64,000 nucleotides of DNA from Chrysoporthe austroafricana (GCA_001051155.2 JYIP02000004.1:1978383-2042382); one strand, 5' to 3'; positions 36,012 to 47,829 are shown, counted from the stretch's first letter. Translations and numbers: made by a program. Notes: a model not told the origin generated them from the letters alone.

Positions 36012-37669
36012 CTATAGGGCAATCTCATCAAAGCTCCGTATGACCCTATGCCTCTCCTCCGTGCCATCAGGCAGGTCAGCGTTGCCCGGCCTCTGCACCA
36101 CAAAGCTTCTCATCCCGGCCGCCTTAGCCGCCTCGACCTCCCTGACGTTGTCGCTCAGAAACAACCACTCCCCCGCAGAAAACCTGTCATACTTTCCGGC
36201 GATCTTCCGATAGCTCTCCACCTTCGTCTTCAGGCCCGCGTTCACGGTGTCAAAGTAGTCGGTGATCATGGGCGTCAGGTCGCCCTTGTCTCCGTACCCC
36301 GCAGCGTCGGTGTGTCTGAACAGCAGCCTCTGCGCGGGCACGGACCCCGACGAGTAGATCATGATCTCGACCCCCTCCGCCTTCCACGCTGGGAACCGGG
36401 GCGCCACGTCTGCGAACAGCGGCGCCTTGAGGGCACCGCTCGCGTAGCCGTTCTCCCACAGGTACCCCTGCAGGTTCTTGAGATAGGCGACCTTGACGTC
36501 CCGGCTCATCAGGTCCGCGACGTGGGCGCGGAGCGCGGCGGGGGAGCCCCCGGTGCTCCAGCGGGAAGGCATCTTTATAGGGAGCGAATGAGGGGCTATC
36601 CCATTGTGTGTCCAGGGTCGAGGGGAGGGCCTCGAGGGCGTAGGGGAACTAGATGGGGCGTTAGTCTGGGGACGGAGACGCAGGCTATCCGATTGTGGTT
36701 TGATGCCAAAGTATGAGAGGCTCTTAGCTCCTCGACGATATCGAAATGGCGCATATGGTTCGCGCGAAGGACAGAGACGACAAGCACTTGCTGTTCACTT
36801 GGATAGCTGAGAGACACCTCATGGAACTGGCTCTCGTGCGATGACGCCTGTGAGATGGCATCCCGCAGAATAAGCCGCCACATGCTGAGGGCCGACGAGA
36901 TGATTTCTCCCATGGAATCGACAGGTCGATTGCGCCAATCCTCCGTCTGTTGTCGTCCTCCCGATCGACATGGCCGCATCAGAATGCCTGCACCAGTCAT
37001 GCTGGGTGATATCAGATGGTATGTTGATAGGCCACGACATCAAACCTGAGGCACCACTTGGGCGGGCCGCACGGCAGGGATGGGTGCGATCCCATAGGTC
37101 TGATTGACGCTTCGGAGTCCGGCCAGCGTAGCACCGCAGTGGCCGACGTACGCAAGCAGCGAAAGAGTATGAAGATGGCGCGCGGCGAGCGACAGGCGGA
37201 AGAAGGGAGATCTGCCTTACGAGAACATCGTGGACGAATGAGATGGAACAGACGGTGCCCTCTGTGAAGGAATAACAATCATCAGCCAATCCGTCTGGGT
37301 CAACGCATCAACACGTCTCGGACCGGGAGCTCAAGCACGAGGGAGGCTTCACGGCGGGGAGGCAAAGGCAAGTGGGCACCGATGGGCACCGATGGGCACT
37401 GATGGGCAACCCGCATCTGACAGTCATGAGGCCTTTACCGGGAGACGTGGAGACTGATGAGTGACGGGAGGGCGGTTGGAGGTTATGCAAGGCGCTGGTA
37501 GGTAGTGGAGCATCCCTTCGCTGAGGCCGCTCACTGGCGTTGGCGTAAAAATCCGGCGGGCGCGTGCAGACGCGGCAGATGTTCATGCCTCGTCGGGACC
37601 TCTCGCCCGGACTTGTTCCTTACCTATGTCTAGCAGGATGACCCTGACGGAGCCTAGGTCCTCAGCCAT
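36012..37669 (-). CDS. UTR4: Enolase-phosphatase E1 (Utr4) with a one-base frame break
   Basis: Three exons: 37669-37624, 37261-37221 (only 41 nt) and 36648-36012. Splicing gives MAEDLGSVRVILLDIEGTVC, with the HAD nucleophile aspartate, then SISFVHDVLFPYALEALPS. Later motifs are KVAYLKNLQGYLWENGY, EIMIYSSGSVPAQ (HAD motif II) and EWLFLSDNVREVEAAKAAGM (motif III/IV). The enzyme dephosphorylates and enolises 2,3-diketo-5-methylthiopentyl-1-phosphate in methionine salvage. Inside exon 3 the frame reading APYKDAFPLEHRG does not connect to the frame reading SPAALRAHVADL; one extra base in the five-G tract at 36547-36551 explains it, and the exon total is one base over a multiple of three. Introns of 362 and 572 nt are long for this genome. 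The break is either a real mutation or a sequence error. Confidence 0.85.
36535..36553. other. G/C hairpin at the Utr4 frame break
   Basis: On the plus strand a run of five G, then AG, then a run of five C, flanked by further G/C, forms a perfect short hairpin. It lies exactly where the Utr4 reading frame slips by one base. Such tracts are prone both to replication slippage and to sequencing error. Confidence 0.7.
37371..37410. repeat. Ten-base tandem repeat in Utr4 intron 1
   Basis: Four units of about GATGGGCACC, the outer ones slightly diverged. They lie within the 362-nt first intron of the enolase-phosphatase gene. Confidence 0.85.
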
Positions 37670-40600
37670 GGCGGTGGTAGCGCGCCTGCATGCGCCGGCT
37701 CAGGCCAAGGTCGAGGCGTTCAACCACCGCAGCGAGGGTGGGATCTGGGTGCCGAGACAAAAAAAAAAAAGACCACTCTGGACCGCTCTGGGAGTTCGCA
37801 CGTGTGCCGCTGCTGGGTCCCCGGTCTGCAAGGCGTCCTAAGCGTCCGGGCGTCCAGGTTCACAATCAAGGAAAAGTAAATAGATGTATTACCTGCAGGG
37901 CAGGTGAAGAACGGAGCGGTGAGACGTTGACCTGCCGCAGAGAGAAGCCGTGAGCATGGGCTGGCAGTCGGTCAGGAGAATCTTTCGTGTAGGGCTGCTG
38001 CGATAACAAGCTAAGAGCGAAAAATTTCGATCCGTGCCTGCATTGCTGCTCACTGCATAACGGCTGCTGACGCTGGTGGTTGGTGGTTGGTGGTGGTTGG
38101 TTGCCGTGGTGGTGTTGGAGCGAACCAGGAATCACGGCGTTTTGCCTCCCAGGGAGCCGCCGTTCGTGGGTTAGGTTTGGTGGAGGAAAAATACGGTGAA
38201 GCCGGCTCCTGATCCGTGCACGCCTGGCAACCTCTGCCGTGCCTGCCTCTCCAGGTGCCTGGGAGATCCTGGCCTTGTCCTGGCTGGTCGTCCTGGCGTC
38301 CACTCACGTGCCACCGTAGGGCCCTGAGAGGTTCCACTCCCCCGGTGATGCATGCATGCACGCTCTTTACGAATCTTCCGACATGCTCCATCCACAGTGG
38401 ACATCAGGGCTGATGGTGGGGATTCACCTCACCAAAAGAACCGTGTTTACTGCAGAACAACAACAACAAACCGTGTCACATTCGGTCTCAGCTTCGCGTG
38501 GGCGTCAATGCCCTCGAACGAACAGCCTATGCGGCCGCCGCGGCTGGGCCCGGCCGCGTTCTAGCAGTGTCAACATACGACGCCGTGGACGCCAAAGGGA
38601 GACTTCATGATCGGTGGCTGCTGTGAGAGGGTTTATGCCGTGCCCGTGCCCGGGCCCGTGTCTCCGCCGCCGTCGCCTAGATGGTATTCATGCATGTCGC
38701 GTCGTGCAGCAGACCGCCTCGGGGTGGCACGGTTGCTGCGCGCGGTTCCACAGATGCGAGAAAAGGTGGCGAGACGGCGACAGAAACATCTGCCCACTGC
38801 TGCCGCCGGCCTCTGCCATGCTAGTGATACTACTGGGGATAGTGCATACTATGGTAGTACGGACGTGCTATCGTGCCGTCCACTCATGCACAGCGTCGGC
38901 GTGGGCGACTCGCGAGGGCCCCAGCATTGCTGTGTTGCTACAGTTTCAGCCATCCAGCCAGTGCCAGCCCGGCGCATTCCAGGATGGCCCCAAGCTACTG
39001 CAGCGCGTGCGCAGGAAATTGCAGCAGGTTCTGGACTCTTCCAGGTGTGTTGATACCCCGGTGGCGACTCGTCTTGGGGGTGAGTCAAAACCCAGCCAAT
39101 ATCCGAATAACGGTCCCGGGCATCGAGAATGACCCGTCAGTTGTAGACAGCTGGAACGGGAGATTTTGTGTTTCAATAGGCGGGGTCGCGGTGATGAAGC
39201 ATGGAGAATGACGAGGGTTGTCGTCAGTCCCCCGAGGTGTCCCCCTTGCTTCTGCGCCCTTCCACACCATCTCGTATGCATGCCGTCGAAATTGGCAAGC
39301 AACAAAACACTGGTGCCAAAACAACCAAGGGACCCTGACCGCCAGAAATCTCAAACCCGCGAAGCGATGATGAAGCCATGCGACCTGGTTGATAGACCTG
39401 GTCGCCTGGCTCCAGGGTGCTCAGGGGGCCTCATTACCGCCTGGGCGGCGGTTGTCTAGCAGAGTTCCTGTAATCCTGAGCCGCCTTGCCGCCTGGCCGC
39501 CTGCCACGGGGTCCGCCCCTTTTTGCCTCCGACCCTTCCTGTTGGCCATCGCAGCCTGATCGTGACGCGGGCCACACGGTGCGATGCCTAAGACGTAGCT
39601 TGCGGGCCGTCTCTTTGTTGTGCAGCGCTGCCGGGCTGTCCGCATGCGACGGTGGCCGCCAGGATACAATACCTAGGGCTCACCGCGGTCCCTGGAAGGC
39701 CGAGCGATCGAGATAGGAACCAGCCCGCCAGGCGCCTCCCGCGATCTGCAATCTTACTAGAAGGTTCCCAGGAACGGCTGCGGCACGAGTCACCACCATG
39801 CCACCGTCTGCCGCCTAGCAGCCGTCGAGATAAGGCACCGGGAGTCTCGGTCTCGGCACCAGTCACGCCGCCGTGAGCGAGAACTAGTCAAGGGGAGATG
39901 AGTAATCGTAGCCTCGCTCTAGACCCGGCCTTTTCTGGTCATTCACGAGGCAGATGGTGGACTAGCGGCAATACGCCGTAACGACGGTCATTATCGAGAT
40001 GGAAACGACCGGGCGGTGGAGCCCTCCGGATCTCAGATCAAGGACGTGTGGCACTACAGCACCGTGATATGGCACCACCCATGAGATCCGCGGGGCCCTG
40101 TGACCTCAGTGGTCCGAGAGTAATGCACCCGGGTCGGCCTCGAGACTGATAAGCCAAGGACGCCTACCTGATCCCCCAATGCGGTCCCCCAATGCGGTAC
40201 CCCAATCCGGCCTGCCTGGGAGCTTAGCTGGATCCTTGGCAAATCGACCCAAGATCCGACTGTTATTTTGGAGTTCATGCCAGCTGCCAACGAGAGGCAG
40301 AGAGGGAGCGCCGGTCGCTCTTGAAACTTGGTCCCGGCGCAGCCCAAGTACATGGTACTGTAGCTGCCGCGCAGGGAGGCATGACAGGATCGACCTGATT
40401 GGCGATTACGAGGTTGCTGTGGAGCCTGCTGTACTGTAGGGTCACGTTGACAGGCCTGACAGGTTGAACGTGTCCTTTTCTCATTGAATTCCTGGCGGTT
40501 CCTGCGCCGGCCTGCATTGTCGGGCCACCCAGCTCAGCCACTCCGGACCACCACTGCAGGGCCCTGCACGCTGCGCATCGTTGCTGTTATTGCGACGAGA

Positions 40601-41800
40601 GGAACAACGCACCCGCGACGAGCGAGGCATGGCCGTATGACGAGTTCTCATTCCTGCCCAGCGCGAACGACGCATGGGGTCTCAGCAGAGATCGTCCCTC
40701 CCAGATGCAGCCCGTCCTCTACCTGAGACCTTCGACAGGCCAGCTTCGCGCGGGCTAGCGCGCACATAGTAAGCTTCGCCCTGTGGTGGTCGCAGGGCCT
40801 GCAGTGGAAAGGAGGGCCGCCTAACTTGGGCCAATGGGCGTGCGCACGGCGATCGTGGTGAAACGGAATGCCGTGGAATCCTGGGGTCGCCCCGAGAAAG
40901 CTCTGGCGCCCTGCGACTCTGGAACCGCCAGATAGGTGCTATGTAAGGATGGAAATTGGGGGCCGATCCGGTGGAGTTTCGGGTCCCCAGTGGGTGGGTG
41001 GTATTGGTGGTGGTGGGCGGTGGGGGGGCGTGTGTTCTTTTCAGGGACACGAGAGCGTGGACAGGCACATGGACGCTGGGGGTGAGCCGTTCTGGGCCTA
41101 GCCTCGATGGCTGCGAACACACACACCAAACCCTGGGGTCACGCACTCGTCCCACCTCGACTCCTCGGGCATCGAAGACGGAGCTGCTTGCGTGCACAGC
41201 GGGCGGTGAGGGACAGCGAGACCAGCGCGGGCTTGCTTGGAGGGAGGGTGGACTGAGTCGCCCGCCCAGGTGGTGTGCCATCCATCACGTCCTGAATTAG
41301 AGACAGACGTTGGACCCCTCTGGGACTAGCCCGGCCTCGGTCCCTGGGACGCTAGCCCAAGGGCGGATAGCGTTGACGTGCTCCCCAGGCTGTCGCAGCG
41401 GATGTGGCACTCCTTGGCCCAGAGCAGCTCGTCATTTTCCTGCTGGGCCACGCATGTGCGTCAGTCCTCGCACGGTGCGCATAGCCCAGAGCAGGGGTCT
41501 GCCGAGGGAGGCGTGGGAGGCTCTCATGCCCAGTGCTAGCATGCCAGGCGCGTGCGGGCGCGAGGGCAGCACGCAGACAGGCAGGCACCTAGCAACGGGC
41601 GGTTCAGCCTTTCCCACTACCCCAGCACCTGCTCTGCAGATCCCACGCCGTTCGCGCACTGTGCAGGGCCTAACCTGGGAGGGCCCCAGCCAGGCCCAGA
41701 TGTCGAGATTGCTAATCTCACCTCCCTCTGCGTCCTGCTCTGAGCGCACCCGTGGCACTGCCAGGGTGCCAGGCAGCGCGTGGGGCGCGCCCGCTCGACC
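37670..41800. other. Gene-free stretch upstream of Utr4
   Basis: I see no recognisable gene. Features are an A12 run at 37759-37770, a TGG/TTGG-rich tract at 38073-38119 and a 13-bp tandem repeat at 40173-40207. The open frames on both strands are compositional. The first few hundred bases are probably the Utr4 promoter. Confidence 0.5.
40173..40207. repeat. Thirteen-base tandem repeat
   Basis: Nearly three copies of the unit CCCCCAATGCGGT, the last diverged. Isolated, with no gene nearby. Confidence 0.8.
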
Positions 41801-43804
41801 GTCCGTTCCCGGGGCCGGGCTCGCTGGACGCCCCCTCGCCGCTACTGGCACCCCCCAGACACCTCACCCACGCCCGCATCTCTCCTGCGCTCTACGTCTT
41901 CCTTCTTTTCCTCCTGCATGCCTGTCCTTGTCCTCTTTCGTCGTCCAGCAGCCCAGCCCGTTTCCGTTCCAGTTCGCTGACCACTCCTTGCGCTCTGCTG
42001 CTGCTGTGCCTTCCACTTTGTTTCTCGCTGCGCCCACCGCCTTCTCCTAGTTTCCTTGTCTGCATACCACAGTCGCACCGTCTGTCTATCATCTCACCAC
42101 CACCCTCCCCAGCCAACCACCCTCCCGACCTTCTTTTTCCCTCTCTTGTCCTCCCACCTCACTCCACCCTCGCCAACCCCATCCCATCCCATCCCAGCCT
42201 ACTTCACGTCGCCCATTCCCCTGCGTCCCTCAACCTGCTCCCCTTCCTCCTCTCTCGCCTTACGACGGTCATCCGGTCGAGTCAAGTCAGGTCCTGCCCC
42301 CTCGAGTGCCGATTGCTTCTAGACGACAAAGCGACCCGAGACCATCGTCTCAGTCCGCCCGGCTCCCTAGGTCCACCCTCGCCAGGGACGCTGACGTCGC
42401 TCCGGCCGGTCATTGTTGTGCACAACCCGTCAGCAAGCAGAGCACACACCACACCCACACCACCCGCAACCACAAAAGGGCCTCGACCACTGACCACCTC
42501 CCTCGACGGCCTCGACCCAGCCTTGACCCGTCTCGAAGTCGTCTGCAGCCCGGCCCTCGATTGCCTATCAGTGCCCTCTGTCTGCATCGACTTGGCAAAG
42601 GCAGCCTAGCCCGCTACTGCTTCTCCTTTGGCAGCGCAATTCTCAACCTCCGATTTATCGGCGACCTGTCCTCGACCTGCGCTGCCTGCAACGTCATCCG
42701 CCCGATTCCTCAGTCATCCACGCACACTACACTTCGCGGCAAGCAGGCCCCGGGGCAGATAAGACAGCTAGAGATCCGCAGGGGAGGGATACAGTTGAGT
42801 TGGACGGCGACAGTTTCGAACTAGGACGGCTGAAGAGTCATACCTCTTCTCCATCCTGTTCCGGAGGGCGAACCCACCTGCGAATGAGTCCGTTTACGAT
42901 CCACCCGGTGGTTCTATTATAGGTGTCGACATCTCACGCAACCTCGTTACCCACCTCAGCACCGGGATCCTCCCAGCATCCGAGGTCCCGCTCCCTTGAC
43001 GGCTGTGCCGTGGACAATTACTCACAGCTTCGCGTCTCCGGTCCCGTCATCGCCTCCAACCTCTGCTGAGGTCCCCTCTCCGCTACCGCCGCCCGCGGCA
43101 TCACCTCGCATTTCAACATTTGGACGACCTTGTTAGCTCTTCAAGGACGCAGCACCGTCATCCTTTGCGTCTTGATCACCTCTCTGTGCCTCGCAGACCG
43201 ACACCTTCCTCCTTCGACCCATATCGCTCTTTCGATACCACAACACACCATTCCCAATGAGCCTTTGACGATCTTTCTTTTGTTTCTTTCCAAGCATACG
43301 TCCCGGTCACTCGACTCGCCGACGACCATACATAACCCAGCCAACTTCTCCTTATTTGTTTGATCATACTGAAAATACCCATCGATGAGCCTCTGAAAAT
43401 CAACGATCCGCTTGCTTGTTTTGTTTTCCTCCCGGGCCTCGCGGTCTGTACATCGCCCTCTACGACATCCTCGGTGCCTTCCTCCGCCAACTCGCATACA
43501 CATCCTGGGACTGTCACGCTAGACCGCGCTTATTGAACTCGAGATCTCTGCAACCTCTCCACCGCACTTTCCGCTCTTCGATTGCCCTGTTCGACTTGCA
43601 TACGTTGTACAAAAAGCAGCCAAAAAAAACCGTTTGTTAGGAGTTTCCTTGGGCAACATCGTCATACTTCATCGGCATAGACTGGTTGGCCCCGAGGTTC
43701 ACGGCACAAAAAGCATCCGGGGACTGTATCACCAGGCATCCTTTTTAATCCGCAACCTACAACTTTTTTTTCTAATTTTTGAAACTCTTTTTTCTTCACG
43801 CACA
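41801..43804 (+). promoter_or_regulatory. Long pyrimidine-rich leader of the kinase gene
   Basis: About 2 kb before the kinase start is strongly C/T-biased on the plus strand (CTTCC, CCATCC, CACCCTC words), with GC-poorer, T-rich sequence just before the ATG. This is typical of a long, possibly spliced 5' untranslated region. Several short plus-strand frames with ATG starts occur between 43130 and 43640 and could act as upstream open frames. There is also an in-frame upstream extension to 43634, but it lacks an ATG start and is not conserved-looking. Promoter position is not determined. Confidence 0.5.
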
Positions 43805-45766
43805 ATGGAATGCTTGCGAGACGAGTTTACCGGCGGCGTCGTCCTCGATGGGCGATACGAGACCCTCGCACCACTCAACCATGGATCCTTTGGCATGGTC
43901 TTCAAGGCTCGCGATCTGGTGACGGGTGACACTGTTGCCATCAAGTGCCTGACCAAGAAATCAGCGGCCGACGAAGCTGGCTTCGACTTCGCCATCGACG
44001 ACAAGTCGGAAGAGCTCGTACTCCACCGCCGTCTTGGTCGCCATCCCAACATTGTCAACCTGCTCCACTCCTTCGAGACCGAGGCTCACGTCTACCTGGT
44101 CCTCGAGTATTGTCAACAGGGTGATCTCTACGAGGCCATCCGCGTCGACCAGGGTCCTCTCGAGACAGAGCACGTCAGGCGCTTCATGTTGGAGCTTGTC
44201 GACGCGGTGGCCTACATCCACTCCAAGGGCGTCTACCATCGAGACATCAAGCCTGAGAACATCTTTCTCAGCAAGGATGGAACGATGAAACTTGGAGATT
44301 TTGGGTTGGCTATCACAGACAAGTGGACGTACGAGACCTCCGTTGGCAGCGACCGCTACATGTCACCAGAGCAGTATGACTCGGCTGGCGCTGGGTACTC
44401 GCCCGCGCAGGCTGATATCTGGGCCATTGGTATTTGCCTGCTGAACATTCTCTTCTCGCGGAACCCTTTCACCACCCCGACCGAGGCCGACCCTCTGTTC
44501 TTGGACTTTTCCCGAGACAAGCAGTCCCTCTTCGATGTCTTCCCGTCGATGTCACAGGACACCTATGAGGTCATCGTTGAGTGCATGAATCTGGATCCCA
44601 AGAAGAGGTCGCTTGTTGGAGCTCGGAGGGCCCTGAACCGCGTCGTGAGCTTCACCACCCTTGACGAAGGTGACGACGAGTTCTGCTCTGCCAACCGGGA
44701 CACCATGGCCACTGCCAACCGGGAGCCTCTGCGTACACCTTCGATCCAGTCACCCCAGGTTGACAGCGGCGCCTTTCCTTGGGCCCGGGCCTTGCACACC
44801 ACGACGGCTGCTCAACCCATCCGCCAACTCAGTGTCATCCCAGACAACGAGAGCTACACCGAGGACCTTTTCTCGAACTCGGTGGCGACGGCGGATTGGG
44901 TTTCTGCCCAGACGCCATCCACTGCTTCGATCGTCGGGTCGGGTCTTGCCGCCTCGATGCAGGGTCTTACCATCAAGCGTCCCAGTCTGTTGAAGCCAGC
45001 TGCCCAGATCTCATCCATGTCAGGCTCTCTGCCGATCTCTATGTCCAAGCCGCGCAACATTCCGTCTATGTCTGCGGTCTTCGGTGGCAAGGACACGGTG
45101 TCCAAGAGCTGGAGTGATCTCTGGGAGGAAGAGGAGGAGGAGCACCAGGAGGAAGAGCGAGCTCGCCAACTTCGGGCCCTCAAGAAGATGAACTCTCGGA
45201 CCTGGAGTCAGGACAGCAAGGCTGACGATGATGACACGCCTCGTCAGGGCCTGTCGCCGGCCGTCAAGTCTTCGGTCATCACCGCCGAGCCTCAGGTGCC
45301 CTCTATTGAGGACGCCATCGATATGGATGGCGACCTGCCGGACGGGTTTTTCTTTCAGGATATCACTCCGGTCAAGCTGCACGAGCTGCACCCGCAACGT
45401 CATTCACCGCCCTCCAAAAAGGACGTACTGGAGAAGTGGGCCAAGCTTGGAGAGCGCCGGCGGGCGTACACTGGCAACCGGGAGTCGATGCCTAAGCCGG
45501 ACTTCATGATCAAGACTGGACGTCAGCCTGGCCACGTTCTCAACTATGGGGTTCTGGGGGACCATGCTTCGATGAATTTCAACAATTTTTCTTTCGCCAA
45601 CCATCACAACCATGCGATGAACAACAAATATCAGGGCCGCGAACGGGTGAAGGAATGTCCTTGGGGCAAGAGCAAGTCGCGCGAGCTCAATTGGAATTGG
45701 CGCCGGGAGAAGCGCCTAGGCGATGCCGAGTGGGTTGGTGCTAGCTGGCAGGAGGCTCATTCTTAG
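43805..45766 (+). CDS. Ran1/Ksp1-like serine/threonine protein kinase
   Basis: Single exon, 653 residues, from the ATG of MECLRDEFTGGVVL. The kinase domain covers about residues 15-290: glycine loop LNHGSFGMVFKA, VAIK lysine, the catalytic loop YHRDIKPEN, DFGLA, and MSPEQY in place of APE, followed by ADIWAIGICLLNILFSRNPF and the closing segment LDPKKRSLVGARRALN. The C-terminal half is low complexity, with an acidic EEEEEEHQEEER stretch (about residue 440) and a basic end. The domain is closest in layout to fission yeast Ran1/Pat1 and budding yeast Ksp1, regulators of meiosis, nutrient and filamentation responses. All catalytic residues are present, so an active enzyme is expected. The biological role is inferred from family only. 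Confidence 0.9.
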   Translation: MECLRDEFTGGVVLDGRYETLAPLNHGSFGMVFKARDLVTGDTVAIKCLTKKSAADEAGFDFAIDDKSEELVLHRRLGRHPNIVNLLHSFETEAHVYLVLEYCQQGDLYEAIRVDQGPLETEHVRRFMLELVDAVAYIHSKGVYHRDIKPENIFLSKDGTMKLGDFGLAITDKWTYETSVGSDRYMSPEQYDSAGAGYSPAQADIWAIGICLLNILFSRNPFTTPTEADPLFLDFSRDKQSLFDVFPSMSQDTYEVIVECMNLDPKKRSLVGARRALNRVVSFTTLDEGDDEFCSANRDTMATANREPLRTPSIQSPQVDSGAFPWARALHTTTAAQPIRQLSVIPDNESYTEDLFSNSVATADWVSAQTPSTASIVGSGLAASMQGLTIKRPSLLKPAAQISSMSGSLPISMSKPRNIPSMSAVFGGKDTVSKSWSDLWEEEEEEHQEEERARQLRALKKMNSRTWSQDSKADDDDTPRQGLSPAVKSSVITAEPQVPSIEDAIDMDGDLPDGFFFQDITPVKLHELHPQRHSPPSKKDVLEKWAKLGERRRAYTGNRESMPKPDFMIKTGRQPGHVLNYGVLGDHASMNFNNFSFANHHNHAMNNKYQGRERVKECPWGKSKSRELNWNWRREKRLGDAEWVGASWQEAHS

Positions 45767-47744
45767 AGCTCTCCGTTCATTGCCTGCTCACCACTTGTAG
45801 TTGGGCTATCTCATCTTTGCTTTTTCATCTTCACGCCATGTCGAATCGGTTTGGAATAGTGTGTTCGTTGGTACGAGTCTCGTTTACCTGCACCACACTA
45901 CATTTCACGTCTCGTGTTTGCCGCTCTGGGAGGTTGCATTCTTCTATTAGTTCTTGTGGGAAGGCCGGTTTTGATGAATGCATCGCGTATGGGGTTGAAG
46001 GATTCAACAAATTGCATCGGGAATTGGGTTTATTTACTGTCACATATTACATCTTTTTTGGCCTGGAAAACACAAAAACATGGGCAAGGCGGCAGAGCGG
46101 CAAGGCGGCAGACACGAGGCAACCGGGCGAAACATGGTCAACAGAGCTGCTCGACACCGATGCAGACTCTTGGCTAACATGATGAGAGAGGAAAGGCAAC
46201 GATCTTGCCCAACTCGCTTTCTGTGTATTAGATATCTCCACACCATTAGTCAACACAATACCAGAAGTTACCCACTCATAAAGAGGGCCATGTGCACTGC
46301 CTTGTGATGACCTAATGTCTCTCCGGACATGCTACCTAAGAGATTATCGTCACTGCTGTCTGCCGGGGTCTCGAAGCGTAGCACACCCACGGTAGCACCT
46401 TGTATCGCTGTCTAGGTTCCCTCGTCGGGCGATGGATGACAACGAAGCAACGACCGTGTGTGGCAGGAGGCACAGCATTTGCTTTTGATCAAAACACTGT
46501 TGCAAGTAGCCCGCCAGCCAGATGGCCAGCCACACACGTCTCTCGACGGGACGGGTTGCAACGTAACGCAATGTACGACTCGCCTCGCACAGAGAGGGAC
46601 GTAACACTCGGCGCGCGCCGCAGCACAAATGAGAGAGATAAAAAGAAAGAGGTCGGGGCAAAGGGGAGGAGGGGGGCGATTCTGATCCATTGCGTGGCAC
46701 GTCGACCTGCGCACAAGTCCGGTGTGGTCCGGGCCGGACGGTCACGCCCTCTGGAAAAGGCTGGAGGTATACCGGCGGGCCCGAACTTCTAGCCTGGGGC
46801 TCGCGGGTGGCGGGTGGGCTCAGTCCAGACCTGGCTGCTGATGGGCTTTCGACGTGTGGCGTGTGTCACGAGGCTGGGCAGAGAGGCCTCGCGGCCCCGC
46901 GGCGGACGAGAGACAACGCGCCGTCGTCATGGGATGAGGAGGTGCGCCATGGCCCTCTCCCTCTCTTCCTCTCCCCTCCCCCCTACCGGGATGCGCGTAG
47001 AGTCCTCTGTTCTCGTCGTTTCACCTGTGCGCCCGGCCGCTGCACCCCGCCGAGGAGCCGACCGCCATGCGATCCGAGCCCGGATGATCTGATCTGGCGT
47101 CAGCCGCGCGCAGGGGGGGTTAGGGGAAGCGTTGAGAAGCCCCCCCCGGGCTCCCAACAATTCGGGAGACACGAGCCGTCAGGTCCGCCTCTCGGGCCCG
47201 GGTTTCTCGACCGCACCCGTCGGGTCGAGGGGACCCACCACACGCACCGCCCTGGCCTAGCAACGATGGATGGGCCTCCTCACCTACAAGCGCCCTGCCT
47301 TCACCTCTTCGCCTCTCGAGGCCGTGGGCGCTTTCGTCCGCCTGCACTTGCCGTCGCGACAGGCCTCAGCTCGTGGGTCGACCCGACGGGCGCATCGTCT
47401 GAGCATGGCAATATCACGGGATGCGTTCGGTCTCGTGCCCTGCCGGTGCCTCTGGCGGTGGGATCGAGCGATATATGTTGGTAATTCAAGGCACATGCTG
47501 CTACTCTATAGTGAGGAGGATGCTCTATCCCTCGCCAGGTCTTCCCAGACCATTGAGGACTTCCGCATCTAAAGAAAGACCAGAGGTTTTTCGTCGTCGT
47601 CGCGGGTATGACTAAGCCCAGCGCTGTGTAAGCCGTCTGCCGGGTCCGTGAATATCAGCCAGCCACAAAAATATGGGGTACAAGTAAAAAGTGATCAGTC
47701 CTCGTCCGAGCAGGACAGGTGAACAGCAAAAGGATACAATCACA
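45767..47744. other. Intergenic region, GC-rich
   Basis: The first few hundred bases are probably the kinase 3' untranslated region. A diverged 16-bp repeat (CAAGGCGGCAGAGCGG type) lies at 46083-46115. From 46.4 to 47.5 kb there are only compositional frames. No gene is supported. Confidence 0.5.
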
Positions 47745-47829
47745 TGAGGGACGCCGGATTTGAACCGACAACCTTGAGGAGTCTCCAGAGTCACTGGAAT
47801 CTCACACGCTACCGTTGCGCCAGCCCCCC
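47745..47829 (-). tRNA. tRNA-Trp (CCA) with intron
   Basis: The minus strand folds as a tRNA: a seven-pair acceptor stem GGGGGGC with GTCCCTC (two G-U pairs), D stem GCGC/GCGT, T arm GTCGG-TTCAAAT-CCGGC and discriminator A. The anticodon CCA is at 47797-47795. After the next purine come 13 extra bases containing CTGGAG, which can pair with the anticodon region, as in nuclear tRNA introns. Removing them leaves 72 nt, the usual length. The innermost anticodon-stem pair is an A-C mismatch. A T4 run on the minus strand at 47731-47728 is a likely polymerase III terminator. Confidence 0.85.

Noticed and set aside
41752..42609. A 285-codon plus-strand frame upstream of the kinase
   Set aside because: Pro/Ser/Leu-rich translation of a pyrimidine tract without domain features; better explained as leader sequence.
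43634..43804. N-terminal extension of the kinase
   Set aside because: The open frame starts at a non-ATG codon and lies in T-rich leader; the first ATG at 43805 leads directly into the kinase domain.
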